NCBI GenBank assembly: GCA_965223085.1
Contig: OZ244981.1
Coordinates: forward strand, 1,674,001 to 1,738,000
Source of the DNA: CBDCVO01 sp965223085
GTDB taxonomy: Bacteria > Pseudomonadota > Gammaproteobacteria > Ga0077536
DNA length: 64,000 nt
Reading direction: 5' to 3'
The translations under genes were made by a program, and so were the position numbers. Below, piece by piece: positions 53,499 through 62,641 of this stretch (the first letter of the stretch is position 1; every line of letters begins with the position of its first letter). The notes beneath the pieces are model-generated. The model was not told the origin of the DNA, ran no database searches, and worked only from the letters and a program-made list of their open reading frames with translations.

Positions 53499-55157
53499 TC
53501 AGCGTGTTTCAGGCTCGGCGGGGTCTTCTGGTTTGCGTCCCCAGATTAATACGTCGGGTCGTCGCTCGATTGCTTCAGTCAAATTTCGCAGCGCGCGCGC
53601 GGCGGACTCCATTTGCTCCAAGGTCGTTGTTACCTGTAAGTATATTGGCGATTTACGATCCAGATCGGCGAGCGTTGTGCGCAGTTGCTTCGTTAAGGGA
53701 ACGAGATCCGCCTCGAGACGGTCGCTGAAATCTTTCAACGAATCGAAAGAGCTATGTGCTGCCGCGAGCGTTTCGCGAATTTCGGGCCCTGTGAGCAAAC
53801 GCTCGAGGCTTGCGGTTGCCGCCGCGGTACTGCGACCAATTTCTTGAAAGGGGAGTTTGTGTAGTTTGTCCAGGAGCTCCGTGACACTATGTTTTATCTC
53901 GGCGAATTCCGAGGGGAGTGTTGGGATCTGCGCGTGCGGTAGGCGGCCAGTGATCGTACGTGCCTCGCTATCAGGATAGAGCCCCAGCTCGACGAATAAT
54001 TGCCCGGTGAGCAGATTTCCAGTTTGCAAGCGCGCGCGCAGCCCGCGATCGACTAAGGATTCGATTATCTTCTGGGGAACACTGTCGAGCCCCGTACCGT
54101 AGAGGGACAAGCGTTGCGGTTGCAAAATCACCGTAACCGGGATGCGGATCTCGAGATTGCTTTCATCCAGTTCGAGGCCAATGTCGGCTACGGTGCCGAG
54201 TTTAATGCCGCGAAATTCGACCGGCGCACCGACGCCCAAACCACGGACAGAATCATCAAAGTACAATACATACGGTACTTTTTCCGTATAAATCGTCTCA
54301 CCAACGCTTTCGATGCTGTCATAGAGCCAAAAGTGGCTATCTTCCGCCGCCGGTGGTTCGGTATTGTCGAGTGGGTAGTCGAACGTGATGCCGCCTACAA
54401 GCAAGGACTGCAGCGAACCGGTATTGACATCCACACCATCAGCGCTGAGCGATACCGATATGCCGCTTGCCTGCCAAAATTTGGTCGATTCGCGCACGAG
54501 TTTTGTATAAGGGTCGCGTACGAAAACCGGCACTTTGACCTTGCTGCCATCCGCGGCGAGCTCATAGCCCAAGGCTTCTCCCACTTGAATATCGCGAAAG
54601 TAGATCGGGGACCCCGCTTGAATTGGGCCGAGTTCGTCGGTTTCCAGCAAATAGCGCTTTCCCGGCGCATCGGCGGTAACGATAGGGGGTGTCTCGAGTC
54701 CGACGAAGTGCGTTTCGCGGGCACCGTCGCCTGGATCGATTTCGATATAAGCGCCGGACACCAGTGTTCCTAGACCGGAAATCCCGGAAGCGCCGATGCG
54801 CGGCCGCACGACCCAAAAGCGGGTGTTGGAATTGAGTTTCGAAGCGAAGTGTTTTTCGATGCGTGCGGTAGCGACGATCGAACCTAAGTCATCGGCGATC
54901 TGCACGGCGGTGATCTGACCGATCTCCACAGCCTTGTATCGGATCGTGGTTTTCCCGGCCTCGATGTCATCACCACGCTCGAACGCAATGGTGATCTCCG
55001 GCCCGCGTTCGCTCATGGTTTGATACACCAACCAAGCACCGACCAGGGCCGCGACGAGTGGGATCAGCCAGATCGCGGATAAACCACCCGCACTCGCTAC
55101 TTCCGCGCGAGGTAGATCGGCTGAGCTGGCGTGGTTGCTTGTACTCGTGTCGGTCAT
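53499..55157 (-). CDS. pqiB: PqiB-like MCE protein
   Basis: The 552-residue protein has one N-terminal membrane helix (SAIWLIPLVAALVGAWLVYQ) followed by three MCE domains (about 45-140, 160-265 and 285-395), each with the PVEFRGIKLGTV-like core, and a helical C-terminus. E. coli PqiB is 546 residues. It forms a periplasm-spanning hollow tube for lipid transport. It lies 9 bp after the second pqiA gene. Confidence 0.92.
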   Translation of the reverse strand: MTDTSTSNHASSADLPRAEVASAGGLSAIWLIPLVAALVGAWLVYQTMSERGPEITIAFERGDDIEAGKTTIRYKAVEIGQITAVQIADDLGSIVATARIEKHFASKLNSNTRFWVVRPRIGASGISGLGTLVSGAYIEIDPGDGARETHFVGLETPPIVTADAPGKRYLLETDELGPIQAGSPIYFRDIQVGEALGYELAADGSKVKVPVFVRDPYTKLVRESTKFWQASGISVSLSADGVDVNTGSLQSLLVGGITFDYPLDNTEPPAAEDSHFWLYDSIESVGETIYTEKVPYVLYFDDSVRGLGVGAPVEFRGIKLGTVADIGLELDESNLEIRIPVTVILQPQRLSLYGTGLDSVPQKIIESLVDRGLRARLQTGNLLTGQLFVELGLYPDSEARTITGRLPHAQIPTLPSEFAEIKHSVTELLDKLHKLPFQEIGRSTAAATASLERLLTGPEIRETLAAAHSSFDSLKDFSDRLEADLVPLTKQLRTTLADLDRKSPIYLQVTTTLEQMESAARALRNLTEAIERRPDVLIWGRKPEDPAEPETR

Positions 55158-55166
55158 TCGCTGCGT

Positions 55167-55796
55167 TTAGGATCTCGCAGCATCCCAAATCAGGCGGGGA
55201 TCGAAAGTTAATGCCGCCAGCATGGTTGCAACAACAACCGCGCCAAAAAACGCCGCGCCTAGACCTGGGAGCACGGTTGCTACAGAGCCGAGTTGTACCA
55301 AGGCGACAAGGATGGAAATCATAAAAATATCGATCATCGACCAGCGACCCAGCACGTCGACAATATGATATAGGTGCACACGATCACGCGGACGCCAGCG
55401 CGATTTGGCGCTTACAGAGATGAGCAAAAATGCGAGCGTCGCGATTTTCAGCAAAGGTACCACGACACTCGCGGCAAAAACGAGTAGCGCAATCGGCCAT
55501 TGGTCTGCGTCGATCAAATGAATAACACCGCTCATAATTGTATCAGGTGCACCGCGACCGAAATGAACTACAGTGAGAATTGGCAAGGTATTCGCTGGCA
55601 GGTAACAAAGCGCAGCGGTAATAAGCAAGGCCCAGGTGCGTTGCACACTGTGAGGAATGCGCAGATGCACCGCCGCGCCGCAGCGCGGACAGTGCGCCGC
55701 GCGCCGCGTGTGTTGGGGCTCGAGGCGGAGTAGGAGTTGGCAATGTCGGCAGTTCGCGAGGCCGAGCTCCGCGGCGGTCAACGCGCCGGTGTTCAC
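55167..55796 (-). CDS. pqiA: PqiA-like inner membrane protein (second copy)
   Basis: The 209-residue protein has a zinc-ribbon-like N-terminus (ANCRHCQ and CPRCGAAVH) and four membrane segments. It starts 4 bp inside the first pqiA. In E. coli one PqiA has two such halves; here the two halves are separate genes, each with its own Cys pairs. Confidence 0.88.
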   Translation of the reverse strand: MNTGALTAAELGLANCRHCQLLLRLEPQHTRRAAHCPRCGAAVHLRIPHSVQRTWALLITAALCYLPANTLPILTVVHFGRGAPDTIMSGVIHLIDADQWPIALLVFAASVVVPLLKIATLAFLLISVSAKSRWRPRDRVHLYHIVDVLGRWSMIDIFMISILVALVQLGSVATVLPGLGAAFFGAVVVATMLAALTFDPRLIWDAARS

Positions 55797-56404
55797 GCTA
55801 TCGCAACCGCTTCACGTGACCACACCTTTTGCGCATCCAGATGTTGTCCGCTGAATGCGCTCAGCACACTCATGGCAGCGAAGGCATAGAGTGCAGGTCC
55901 GACAACGACGCTTGCCATATCGTTCAATTTGACAAAAGCGACTAAAGCGCCAAGGAGGTAAACTTCTGTCATGCCCCAAGGCGTAAGTCCTGTCACGGCG
56001 CGAATCCACCATCGATACCGTCTCGGTGAGTGTCCGAACATCAGGCGGCTCGCGACGAACAGCACGGTAGATGCCCGCACGAACGGGATTATTACCGTTA
56101 CCGCAGCGACGAGCAGCGCGGTTTCTTCGCGGCCTCCGTCCCATAAGGCGTCGATGCCTTGAGCTACAGTGGTGTCGCGATGCTGTCCGTCGAGCTCGAG
56201 TGACAGCAGTGGAAACAAGTTCGCGATTGCGAGCATGATTAGCGCTGCCAGTGCCAGGGCGACATCCAGCTGCACGTTATGAATGGCGCCACGACGTATC
56301 GGCGTACCACAGCGGGGACATTTCGCAATTTCGTTGGGGGCCAGCGGTGGTAGCCGTTGCAGCAAATCGCAACCAGGACAGGCGCTACGTTCGTCTGGTG
56401 TCAT
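55793..56404 (-). CDS. pqiA: PqiA-like inner membrane protein (first copy)
   Basis: The start is put at ATG 56404 (MTPDERSACPGC), with TAGGA before it; the open frame continues to 56506, and ATG 56416 is possible. The 203-residue product has CPGC and CPRCGTPIRR and four membrane segments (for example VALALAALIMLAIANLFPLL). First gene of the pqiA-pqiA-pqiB-pqiC operon. Confidence 0.85.
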   Translation of the reverse strand: MTPDERSACPGCDLLQRLPPLAPNEIAKCPRCGTPIRRGAIHNVQLDVALALAALIMLAIANLFPLLSLELDGQHRDTTVAQGIDALWDGGREETALLVAAVTVIIPFVRASTVLFVASRLMFGHSPRRYRWWIRAVTGLTPWGMTEVYLLGALVAFVKLNDMASVVVGPALYAFAAMSVLSAFSGQHLDAQKVWSREAVAIA

Positions 56405-56585
56405 AATTCCTAGCATCCTCAGTTGACCGCTTCGGGTAAGCAACGAGTTATAGGTGCAGATGATAACGAGTCTCTCAGTTTCACTCATTGGGGGAATGTC
56501 GTCCAAAGAGGATTCTAGGATAATGATAGTCTGTGTGAACTCGCCACCGTTGTCGCTTGTTCAAGTTGGGATCTTATAACGCCGC

Positions 56586-57284
56586 GTGGCTTTCAAACAA
56601 TTTTTAAAATCATACAACGGCGTGGCGTCTCGAGGCGCTGAGCACGGTGTCGGTGATCTGCTGTTCTTTGTTCAGATCGCTTGCGCACTAAGTTTCGGTG
56701 TTGCGCAAGCACGTCTGATGTACGCGACCTCGACGCAAGGAGTCAGCGTTACCTGGTTAGCATTTTGGAGCATTTTTCTGCTCATCAACCTGTCTTTGTC
56801 GATCAGAGCACATCAGGCCCAAGCCAGTCGAGTAACTGCTCAAACGGTAGTGGTCTATGCGCTATGGAGTCTGTTACTAATTGCAAATTCCGCCGTCTTT
56901 TTGTGGCGTGGCGCCCAGCTCTGGACTGCGATTGACACCCTAACATGCGTGCTCGCCGGTCTCGGCATCGTGACCACGCTGGTGGTCGCCGCGCATTACT
57001 CATTAGCGCTTACCGATGCGATCGTGCGCGGATATTTCGGAGTATTCTTCAAGGTCGTACCCCAGCTGATGCTCGCCTGGAATATATGGCTGGTTGGTGG
57101 CGCGGGAGTTTCCGTCGTTGGGATCATTATTGGCCACATTGCTATCGGTTCGCGTCTTGGCCAGATCATTGTCGCGCTGCGTGAAGCCGGATGGGATCGC
57201 AATCGCAGGGGCGCGCTGATTAGCGAAGCAGCCAATGAAGGTAGCTGGATTATCGCCTCGATCGCGTGGTTGCTGGCCGGCTAG
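56586..57284 (+). CDS. PQ-loop/SWEET-like membrane protein
   Basis: The 232-residue protein has about six to seven hydrophobic segments. GVAQARLMYATSTQGVSVTWLAF resembles the PQ-loop pattern, and a second half has VPQLMLAWNIWLVGGAGVSV with a Pro-Gln pair. It could be a transporter or membrane adaptor. Start is GTG 56586. No named family is certain. Confidence 0.55.
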   Translation: MAFKQFLKSYNGVASRGAEHGVGDLLFFVQIACALSFGVAQARLMYATSTQGVSVTWLAFWSIFLLINLSLSIRAHQAQASRVTAQTVVVYALWSLLLIANSAVFLWRGAQLWTAIDTLTCVLAGLGIVTTLVVAAHYSLALTDAIVRGYFGVFFKVVPQLMLAWNIWLVGGAGVSVVGIIIGHIAIGSRLGQIIVALREAGWDRNRRGALISEAANEGSWIIASIAWLLAG

Positions 57285-57336
57285 CCGGGCTAAATTGATC
57301 TCCTCGGTCATGCGGGCCACGCGTTGCGTAATATTA

Positions 57337-57753
57337 TTAACTTCGGCCTGGTTCGAAGTACGCGTAGCATGGCAAGCTATCCGTTATCACATCCCAATCC
57401 GGACGCGTGGCGGTAAAGATATGAAACGCCGGCACTAAGTGGTCCCATTCATCTAGCGTTCCGCAGCGCAGTCGCAACGTTTTCTCACCATCGATACGTG
57501 AATAGATCGGTGCGGCACAACGGCGGCAAAAGTAGCGGCCCTTATGGGGTGTTGCGTAGTAGACGCTAAGTAGATCTTGGCCCTGCAACAGCGCGAAATG
57601 AGCGGCCTCGACGGGACTATTGGCTGCGAAGCTAGCGCCTTGCGCCTTGCGGCAGTCACGACAATGGCAAAAAACCAAGGGCCCGAGTTCACCTGTAACT
57701 TGATAGCGGATCCCGCCGCACAAGCAGCTGCCGAAGCAATTACTATTATTCAT
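57337..57753 (-). CDS. GFA-family zinc protein
   Basis: The 138-residue protein has the glutathione-dependent formaldehyde-activating (GFA/CENP-V) zinc pattern: CLCGGIRY, CHCRDCRKAQGA and FCRRCAAPIY. It starts 4 bp inside the methyltransferase gene stop, so translation is likely coupled. The physiological role is not established. Confidence 0.87.
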   Translation of the reverse strand: MNNSNCFGSCLCGGIRYQVTGELGPLVFCHCRDCRKAQGASFAANSPVEAAHFALLQGQDLLSVYYATPHKGRYFCRRCAAPIYSRIDGEKTLRLRCGTLDEWDHLVPAFHIFTATRPDWDVITDSLPCYAYFEPGRS

Positions 57754-58511
57754 GGGTCACGTCTCGTAGCTTTAAAGCGTAGGCGCACATAATCCAGCAC
57801 CCACTGCCCGTTAGTGTGCAACAACTGCGGCTGAAGTCGCTTGCGAACGGCGTCGAGCAAGGCATCGCGGTCTTCAACAGGCACGGTTTCAAGAAAACTT
57901 TGAGTGAAAATCTCCAACCACGCACGCACGTCGGTTGCGATCGGCGTGGGTCGTTCGAACGATTCGATAAATTCGACTTGAAAACCATGTTCACTGAGTA
58001 ACTCGGCGTATTCTTCAGGGCGCGGGAAATACCATGGGTTGATCTCCTCGATCGCAATGCCGCTGGCCGCGAGTTCAAGCCGATAGGCGTCAACCACGCT
58101 CGCGACATTGCCATAACCGCCGCACTCCGCGACAAAACGGCCGCGCGGTTTAATGACGTGTGCTACACACGCGAGCACCTCATCAGGGCGTAACATCCAG
58201 TGCAATGCGGCGTTGCTGATAACGGCGTCGAACTCATCAGCATTAAACGACAAGGCATGACCGTCCATGACGCGTGCGTCAAACCCACGTTCGCTAGCTG
58301 CGGCGATTTGCTCCGCGCTACTGTCGACGCCGACAACGGCGCTACCAAGCGCGGCGATCGTCGCCGTCAGTGTGCCGTCACCGCAGCCGAGATCGAGGAT
58401 CCGTTCGTGCGGCTGCGGCGCAAGTAAATCGATCAACGGTGCGCCGAGTGCGGCCACAAAACCGGCATCGCGCTGGTAGGCATTGGGATCCCATTTAGGC
58501 ATCGTAATCAT
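57750..58511 (-). CDS. class I SAM-dependent methyltransferase
   Basis: The 253-residue protein has LDLGCGDGTLTATIA (motif I) and GVDSSAEQIAAA, of the Methyltransf_11 or trans-aconitate methyltransferase type. PNAYQRDAGFVAALGAPLID precedes it as in Tam-like proteins. Substrate unknown. Operon with the GFA gene. Confidence 0.85.
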   Translation of the reverse strand: MITMPKWDPNAYQRDAGFVAALGAPLIDLLAPQPHERILDLGCGDGTLTATIAALGSAVVGVDSSAEQIAAASERGFDARVMDGHALSFNADEFDAVISNAALHWMLRPDEVLACVAHVIKPRGRFVAECGGYGNVASVVDAYRLELAASGIAIEEINPWYFPRPEEYAELLSEHGFQVEFIESFERPTPIATDVRAWLEIFTQSFLETVPVEDRDALLDAVRKRLQPQLLHTNGQWVLDYVRLRFKATRRDP

Positions 58512-58723
58512 TCGCTCAGTCGAATTGCCGCACGCTGGCGCGGGTCGGACTTAGTCTTCTCTATAGCGTCATTTCCCCGCGCTGCGACACGCCGTGTTAA
58601 GTACGGATACTGTGATTGGGTTTGCTGGGTCTAATTGTGGCCATGTAAACTGCCATGCGATCTGCTCGATCATACGTTACTTCGAAACGTGATCGTATTA
58701 TTAATGCTAGTGGATATCTAAGC

Positions 58724-60295
58724 ATGAGACCTATTGATTATTTTGACCGCGGCGCGGCGCTCTCACCCGATCGCATTTTTGTCAAAGGTGACGACCAAGC
58801 TTATTCCTACGCCGCGGCACGCAGCGAGACAATCGAGATCGCGCGGGCAATGTATGCGAACGGTTTCATCGTTGGTGATTCGGTGGCCGTGTATTCGCCC
58901 AACGATCCGACTGCGGTGATTTGTATTTACGCAGCTTATCGTGCGGGCGGGGCGTGGGTCCCGGTAAATGTTCGCAACGCCGCCAATAGCAACGCTGAGT
59001 ATATGAAGTATGTGCAAACGCGCTGGTTATTCTTTCACTCTAGCGTCGTCGCGGAAGCGAAAACTGTCATCGCGCAATTGCCCGAGCTCAAAGCCGCTGT
59101 TTGCATCGATTCTGACGCCCATGGCTATCCCTCGTTAGCGACGTTTTGCGACACCGGAAAGAGCGCGGAATTTCCCGACTGGTCGGATCCCTTCGGAGTA
59201 CCGGATGGCGTTTTTTCTCGTTGGCCAACCGGGGGTACGACGGGCCCGTCCAAGGGGGTAGAAATTAGCAATCGCTCGATCTGCACCATGATTGAATTAG
59301 GTTTGCATCACTACGTCGGTGCTCGCACTGCGGATATCGTGCATTTGGCGGTCGCTCCCATTACGCATGCGGCCGGCGCGATAATTACCGTGTTCGCGGC
59401 CGAAGGCGGCACGACGGTAATCCTTCCGGGTTTCGACGCTGAGGCGGTGTTGACAGCCATCGCACGCGACCGTGTCACACACATTTTTTTACCGCCAACA
59501 GCCTATTATGCCTTGCTGGATGCCGCCGTGGCCGGGGATTATGACACCACCAGCTTGCGCCAGATCCTGATTGCGGCGGCACCGGTGTCGGCCGACAAGT
59601 TTCGTCAGGGGGTGGAGGTTTTCGGTCCTGTAATTTGCCAGTGTTACGGTCAAGCGGAAGCGCCGATGTTGGTCTCGATGTTGTCTCCCGAAGTCGTCGC
59701 GGCGGCCGCCGGCGGCGCTCATCCCGAACGCCTCAAGAGTTGTGGACGAGTAACGTCACCGACTTTGGTCGCGATACTCGATGATGACGGCAATGCGCTA
59801 CCAGCGGGCGAGCGTGGGGAGATTTGTTGTCGGGGGCCGCTCGTTACCCCGGGTTACTTTGAGAAACCAGAAGCGACGGCGGAAATGCGTAAGTTCGGTT
59901 GGCACCATACCGGTGATATCGGTTATCTCGATGAGCATGCTTATCTCTATATCGTCGATCGTAAGAAGGACATGATCATTACCGGCGGATTCAACGTGTT
60001 CGCTACCGAAGTCGAAGGCCCGCTCCTGGCACAACCGGAGGTTTTAGAATGCGCTGTCATCGGTGTACCGGATAAACGTTGGGGCGAGGCGATCAAAGCG
60101 ATCGTCGTACTTAGGCAAGGCCACACCGTGGGCGCTGAGGAGCTGCTCGCGCGGGTGAAACCAAAGCTCGGCGGCGTGAAGACACCGAAATCGATCGAGT
60201 TTTGGGCGGCGATACCCAAAACCAGTGTTGGCAAGACCGACAAGAAGGCCATTCGCGCTGAATTTTGGACCGATGCAGAGCGCGGTGTACATTAA
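58724..60295 (+). CDS. AMP-binding acyl-CoA synthetase
   Basis: Start at ATG 58724 (MRPIDYFDRG) is preferred; an in-frame ATG lies at 58655. The 523-residue enzyme has the P-loop TGGTTGPSKGV, the CYGQAEAPM motif, TGDIGYLDEHAYLYIVDRKKD and the C-terminal Lys in KTSVGKTDKKAIR. It activates a carboxylic acid to acyl-CoA through an acyl-adenylate. The SelD fusion starts 16 bp later. Confidence 0.9.
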   Translation: MRPIDYFDRGAALSPDRIFVKGDDQAYSYAAARSETIEIARAMYANGFIVGDSVAVYSPNDPTAVICIYAAYRAGGAWVPVNVRNAANSNAEYMKYVQTRWLFFHSSVVAEAKTVIAQLPELKAAVCIDSDAHGYPSLATFCDTGKSAEFPDWSDPFGVPDGVFSRWPTGGTTGPSKGVEISNRSICTMIELGLHHYVGARTADIVHLAVAPITHAAGAIITVFAAEGGTTVILPGFDAEAVLTAIARDRVTHIFLPPTAYYALLDAAVAGDYDTTSLRQILIAAAPVSADKFRQGVEVFGPVICQCYGQAEAPMLVSMLSPEVVAAAAGGAHPERLKSCGRVTSPTLVAILDDDGNALPAGERGEICCRGPLVTPGYFEKPEATAEMRKFGWHHTGDIGYLDEHAYLYIVDRKKDMIITGGFNVFATEVEGPLLAQPEVLECAVIGVPDKRWGEAIKAIVVLRQGHTVGAEELLARVKPKLGGVKTPKSIEFWAAIPKTSVGKTDKKAIRAEFWTDAERGVH

Positions 60296-60311
60296 GGGCA
60301 GGGACTAATAG

Positions 60312-62555
60312 GTGCAGACCAGTCCCGTTCTCAAGGACTTGGTGTTGCTCGGTGGTGGCCATAGCCACGTCTCGGTTCTACGGCGTTTCGGCATGCAGCC
60401 TATTCCGGGGGTACGGCTAACGCTCATTTGCCGCGAACTGCACACCCCCTACTCGGGCATGCTCCCGGGATTGATCGCCGGGCATTACGAATACGACGAC
60501 GCGCATATCGACCTCGCGCCGCTGGCGGCCTTTGCGGGCGCCCGTCTGGTGCACGCGAGTGCCGAGGCGCTCGACCCGCAACACCAGTGGGTCTACTGTG
60601 GCGAGCGACCCCCGATCTCCTACGATGCCTTATCTATCGACATCGGCATCACGCCCCATATGGCCGTCCCAGGAGCATGCGCCCACGCATTGCCGGTCAA
60701 GCCGGTAAGCAATTTTTATGCGCGCTGGCAAGCGCTGCAACGCCGGGTTATGGCTGCCTCTGGGGTGATTCGGATCGGCGTTATCGGCGCAGGCGCGGGC
60801 GGCTTCGAGTTATTGTTGGCGCTAAGGTTTCGCCTGTTAGAAGATCTCGCGGCACGCGAAGATCGAGATCTGGAACTTAAGTTCTATTTGATTACCGTCA
60901 GCGAGGCGCCCTTAGCGACCCACAATCGACGCGTGCGTGCCCGCTGTCGGCAGGTTTTGGAGGAACTCGGGGTCAGTTGTTATTACGGCGCCGCCGTGGA
61001 TCAGGTTTGCGCTAACGGGGTGCGCCTCGAGACCGGTGAATCCGTCGCCCTCGATGAAATGCTGTGGGTGACGCATGCGAGTGCTCCTCAGTGGCTTGCC
61101 GCTGCCGGGATCGCGACGGATGATGACGGCTTCATTAAAGTTCACGCGAGTTTGCAGTCGCAATCGCACGAGAACATTTTTGCCGCCGGCGATATCGCGA
61201 GCGTTGTCGAGCATCCCCGACCCAAAGCCGGTGTGTTCGCGGTACGTCAGGGCCGACCGTTGAGTCTAAACTTGCGACGCTATCTTCTGCGCGAGTCGTT
61301 GGTCCCTTATCGACCCCAACGACAATTCTTGAGTTTGATCAGTACCGGGACTCAGCACGCCATTGCCTCCAAGGGGCCCTGGTGCGTCTCGGGGGCTTGG
61401 GTGTGGCGGTGGAAAGATTGGATCGACCGGCGCTTTATCGCGAAGTTCTCGACCTTGCCGGCTATGGGCGACACCGCAACGCCTCCGGTGCCGCCGCCAC
61501 TCCTCGAGGATCCCGAAGCGGCCGAGCTCCTGCACGAGCCGATGCGTTGTGGCGGTTGCGGCGCCAAGCTCGGTGCGGACCTTTTGCGCGCTGCCTTGCA
61601 GGAGCTGGAAGTTTACCGCCGCGATGAAGTCGAAGTGGGCTTGAGCGCCGCCGACGATGCCGCGGTGGTGCGCAATCGCGCGAATGAATTCGACGTGCAC
61701 AGCGTGGACGGTTTTCGGGCTTTCGTCGATGATCCCTATATCTTCGGACAAATCGCGGCCGCCCATGCGCTGAACGACATCTTCGCGATGCAAGCCGAGC
61801 CGCGCACCGCGCTTGCCTTAATCACGCTGCCTTTAGGGACACCCAAGAAAATGCGCGATGATCTCGTGCAAGTGATGGCAGGTGCCGTTGCGATCTTGAA
61901 CCAGGAGCAGACCACGCTGATCGGTGGGCATACCGCTGAAGGCCTCGAATTGAGCGCGAGTTTCGCCGTTAACGGTGCGCTCGCACCCGGTGATTTGCTC
62001 GCCCCCAACAACGCCCGTGCGGGTGATCGCGTGATTCTAAGCAAAGCGCTCGGCAGTGGTGTGTTATTTGCTGCTGCAATGCAACAGAAAGCCAAAGGTC
62101 GTTGGTTGGCGTCGGCGATACGGAGCATGTTGAATTCCAACCGGCGCGCGGCGGCTTGCTTCGCGAAATATGGTGCGCATGCGCTTACCGATGTAACGGG
62201 TTTCGGTTTGCTCGGGCACTTAAAGTCGCTGCTAAGCATGAATGTAAGTGCTCACATACATATCGCGAGCCTGCCACTGCTGAATGGTGTGGCGAGTTTA
62301 CTGGATGCGGGTATACGCAGCTCTTTGCATGGCCATAATCGCCGTGCGGTAACCGTCGAGGCCTCGGATACGGGGGTGACGGCCATTTGCTTTGATCCCC
62401 AGACAGCAGGTGGGCTGTTAGCCACTGTGCCAGCGTCCACGGCGGCTGCATGCGTTGCCGAGCTACATGCCCTGGGTTATGTTGATGCAGCGGATATTGG
62501 CTATATTGGCGCTGCCACAACCGAAGTAAGTATTTACTTAGAAACTGATCGTTGA
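60312..62555 (+). CDS. selD: oxidoreductase-SelD fusion (selenide, water dikinase)
   Basis: The 747-residue protein starts at GTG after AGGGCAGGG. Residues about 1-385 form a pyridine nucleotide-disulfide oxidoreductase (LVLLGGGHSHV, GAGAGGFELLLALRF, AAGDIASV). Residues about 405-745 are SelD: MRCGGCGAKLGADLLR with the active-site Cys, SAADDAAVV, AHALNDIFAMQAEP and TDVTGFGLLGHL. The active site is Cys, not selenocysteine. SelD makes selenophosphate; the N-terminal domain may supply reduced selenium. No selA or selB is in view. Confidence 0.93.
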   Translation: MQTSPVLKDLVLLGGGHSHVSVLRRFGMQPIPGVRLTLICRELHTPYSGMLPGLIAGHYEYDDAHIDLAPLAAFAGARLVHASAEALDPQHQWVYCGERPPISYDALSIDIGITPHMAVPGACAHALPVKPVSNFYARWQALQRRVMAASGVIRIGVIGAGAGGFELLLALRFRLLEDLAAREDRDLELKFYLITVSEAPLATHNRRVRARCRQVLEELGVSCYYGAAVDQVCANGVRLETGESVALDEMLWVTHASAPQWLAAAGIATDDDGFIKVHASLQSQSHENIFAAGDIASVVEHPRPKAGVFAVRQGRPLSLNLRRYLLRESLVPYRPQRQFLSLISTGTQHAIASKGPWCVSGAWVWRWKDWIDRRFIAKFSTLPAMGDTATPPVPPPLLEDPEAAELLHEPMRCGGCGAKLGADLLRAALQELEVYRRDEVEVGLSAADDAAVVRNRANEFDVHSVDGFRAFVDDPYIFGQIAAAHALNDIFAMQAEPRTALALITLPLGTPKKMRDDLVQVMAGAVAILNQEQTTLIGGHTAEGLELSASFAVNGALAPGDLLAPNNARAGDRVILSKALGSGVLFAAAMQQKAKGRWLASAIRSMLNSNRRAAACFAKYGAHALTDVTGFGLLGHLKSLLSMNVSAHIHIASLPLLNGVASLLDAGIRSSLHGHNRRAVTVEASDTGVTAICFDPQTAGGLLATVPASTAAACVAELHALGYVDAADIGYIGAATTEVSIYLETDR

Positions 62556-62641
62556 ACCTATGACGACCTGTATGGGTGCATCGCGCACCATCATAATAGG
62601 GTCTTGAGCGGGACCCCCTCGACTACTAGGGTCAATAGTCT

